Part shown: in pieces, positions 6,631-7,811 of the stretch | How positions within the stretch are numbered: the stretch's first letter is position 1 | Layout of the letters: every line of letters begins with the position of its first letter | DNA from: JAAYBR01 sp033813475 | GTDB taxonomy: Bacteria; Hydrogenedentota; Hydrogenedentia; Hydrogenedentales; CAITNO01 | Reading direction: 5' to 3' | Assembly: GCA_033813475.1 (NCBI GenBank) | Contig: JAPXRP010000195.1 | Location: 1 to 7,811, forward strand | DNA: 7,811 nt | Notes under the pieces: model-generated | Databases searched by the model: none | What the model was told of the DNA's origin: nothing | Seen by the model: the letters and a program-made list of their open reading frames with translations, nothing else | Program-made: the position numbers and the translations under genes

Positions 6631-6900
6631 CTACTCGGCCTTTTTTTTGCGGGGCGCCGCCTTGCGGGGGGCGGCGCACTTCTTTGGCGCCGGCGCGGCG
6701 GGGGTGGCCAGGTACAACTGGCGGACATTTTCGAGGATGGCGCCGAGGGCCGCCTCGTTCTCCGGAAAGAGCTGGATGCCGCTGTCGTGGGCGCCCTTGC
6801 AGAAGGCCTCCCACTCGTCATGGTTCCAGCAGCCGTTTTTCGCCTCCACGAAGTCAAAAGCGCTTTTCAGAACCTTCATCACAGGGTGGGCGGCGGCCAT
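6631..6900 (-). CDS. Small protein of unknown function with basic Lys/Pro/Ala tail
   Basis: This 89-aa protein starts at the ATG at 6900, preceded by AAGGAGG at 8 bases. The in-frame TTG at 6945 upstream lacks such a site. Residues 1-64 look like a small alpha-helical domain: VMKVLKSAFDFVEAKNG, then WNHDEWEAFCKGAHDSG with two tryptophans and C24/C34, then ENEAALGAILENVRQLYL. Residues 65-89 are low-complexity Ala/Pro/Lys/Arg (PAAPAPKKC, then AAPRKAAPRKKKAE), like histone-H1-type or other nucleic-acid-binding tails. I do not recognise the family. It is cytoplasmic by composition, with no signal peptide. It lies 164 bp upstream of the lipoprotein gene on the same strand; the hairpin-like repeat at 6557-6592 lies between them, so they may not form one operon. 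Confidence 0.75.
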   Translation of the reverse strand: MAAAHPVMKVLKSAFDFVEAKNGCWNHDEWEAFCKGAHDSGIQLFPENEAALGAILENVRQLYLATPAAPAPKKCAAPRKAAPRKKKAE

Positions 6901-7090
6901 CTCTCTTCCCTCCTTGGTTGGCGATGTCTCGCGTGCCTGAAACAAGCGGCAACAGCTCTACTCGCCTTGTAAACCCCGCGACCCGCCCGCATATTCCGCA
7001 AATCCATCAATCCGGGGGGCGGGGTGCCGCAACCCGTTCCGGCGTGAACTGTTAGATGGGGGCGGGTGGCGGCCAACCGCCGCCGTGTGC

Positions 7091-7096
7091 TACCAT
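7091..7096 (+). promoter_or_regulatory. Candidate -10 (TACCAT) for proS
   Basis: TACCAT sits in a 16-base context (7089-7104) nearly identical to the one before rarA, and the same hexamer serves as the -10 of the minus-strand promoter at 1003-1031. Transcription would begin near 7103, giving a 47-nt leader. There is no clear -35 at the expected spacing. Confidence 0.35.
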
Positions 7097-7149
7097 TCCG
7101 CCATTGATTTTGTGATTCCAACCTGCTGCTTTGAAGGAAATCCCCTCCC

Positions 7150-7811
7150 ATGACCAAAGGCATCACCAAGCGCTCGGACGACTATTCCCAGTGGTACATT
7201 GACATCGTGTTGAAGGCGGAAATGGCCGACTATTCCCCGGTCAAGGGGTGCATGGTCATCCGGCCCACGGGCTACGGCATCTGGGAGCGGATCCAGCAGC
7301 GGCTGGACCGGATGTTCAAGGAGACGGGCCACGTCAACGCCTACTTCCCCATGTTCATCCCGGAGAGTTTCCTGAAGAAGGAGGCGGAGCATGTGGAGGG
7401 CTTCGCGCCCGAGTGCGCCATGGTCACCCACGGCGGCGGCAAGAAGCTGGAGGAGCCGCTGGCCATCCGCCCGACCTCCGAGACCATCATCTGGTCCACC
7501 TACAAGAACTGGATCAACTCCTACCGCGACCTGCCGATCCTGATCAACCAGTGGGCGAACGTGTGCCGGTGGGAGATGCGCACCCGGCTGTTCCTTCGGA
7601 CGACGGAGTTCCTCTGGCAGGAGGGGCACACGGCCCACGCGACCCATGAGGAGGCGGAGGAGGAGACGATGAAAATGGTGAACGTGTACCGGCGGTTCGC
7701 CGAGGAATACATGGCCATGCCGGTGGTGGTGGGGCGCAAGACCGAGACCGAGAAGTTCGCCGGGGCCGACCACACCTACTGCATCGAGGCGATGATGCAG
7801 GACGGCAAGGC
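7150..7811 (+). CDS. proS: Prolyl-tRNA synthetase, archaeal/eukaryote-like type, N-terminal part
   Basis: The gene starts at the ATG at 7150 with GAAGGAA upstream and remains open to the right edge, so 220 codons of roughly 480 are seen. ProS charges tRNA-Pro with proline in the cytoplasm, as a class II synthetase. The opening ITKRSDDYSQWYIDIVLKAEMADYSPVKGCMVIRPTGYGIWE is the signature of the type-3 (archaeal/eukaryotic-like) ProS, which begins directly with the catalytic domain. Motif 1 falls around GHVNAYFPMFIP (58-69). LAIRPTSETIIW follows, then motif 2 with RWEMRTRLFLRTTEFLWQEGHTAH (about 140-163). There is no room for the roughly 180-residue INS editing domain that bacterial-type ProS carries between motifs 2 and 3, at least up to residue 220. 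Identification is firm; completeness beyond the edge cannot be judged. Confidence 0.96.
   Translation, partial: MTKGITKRSDDYSQWYIDIVLKAEMADYSPVKGCMVIRPTGYGIWERIQQRLDRMFKETGHVNAYFPMFIPESFLKKEAEHVEGFAPECAMVTHGGGKKLEEPLAIRPTSETIIWSTYKNWINSYRDLPILINQWANVCRWEMRTRLFLRTTEFLWQEGHTAHATHEEAEEETMKMVNVYRRFAEEYMAMPVVVGRKTETEKFAGADHTYCIEAMMQDGK

Overview
The window is GC-rich bacterial chromosomal DNA with closely packed genes on both strands. It carries housekeeping genes (rarA and an archaeal/eukaryote-type prolyl-tRNA synthetase) alongside poorly characterised envelope proteins. The high GC content, the ProS type, the many secreted, TPR or membrane proteins of unknown role and the weak Shine-Dalgarno use at some starts would fit a Planctomycetes/Verrucomicrobia/Hydrogenedentes-like lineage. 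That placement is inference and cannot be settled from this sequence. I see no mobile element, CRISPR array, rRNA or tRNA.

Layout. Bases 1-782 (-) hold the N-terminal 260 codons of an exported protein of unknown function that runs off the left edge. A good sigma70-type promoter (TTGACT-17-TACCAT) lies about 215 bp upstream of its start, inside a 676-bp non-coding stretch (783-1458). Bases 1459-2772 (+) encode a membrane-anchored TPR protein. It converges, with only 4 bp between stop codons, on an integral membrane protein of the lysylphosphatidylglycerol-synthase TM / UPF0104 flippase-like family (2777-3886, -). That gene is divergent from rarA (3991-5337, +). The stop of rarA overlaps by 8 bp the start of a membrane-anchored thioredoxin/TlpA-like protein with a CPAC active site (5330-5950, +).

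A strong GC hairpin (5956-5978) separates this pair from a convergent NTF2-like lipoprotein gene (6038-6466, -). Upstream of that is an unrecognised 89-aa protein with a basic Lys/Pro/Ala tail (6631-6900, -). proS (7150 to the right edge, +) is divergent from it and incomplete.

How the genes relate. Five of the eight genes encode proteins that are exported, lipid-anchored or membrane-embedded, so the region looks like envelope functions interspersed with DNA maintenance (RarA) and translation (ProS). The only clear co-transcribed and translationally coupled pair is rarA with the thioredoxin-like gene. I found no convincing new multi-gene defence or biosynthetic system. The most notable points are a long untranslated leader on the left-hand secreted protein, a CTAC(A/C)AT motif upstream of three genes (including an apparently leaderless rarA), a G10 tract at the end of the flippase-like gene, and an unexplained interrupted inverted repeat at 6557-6592.
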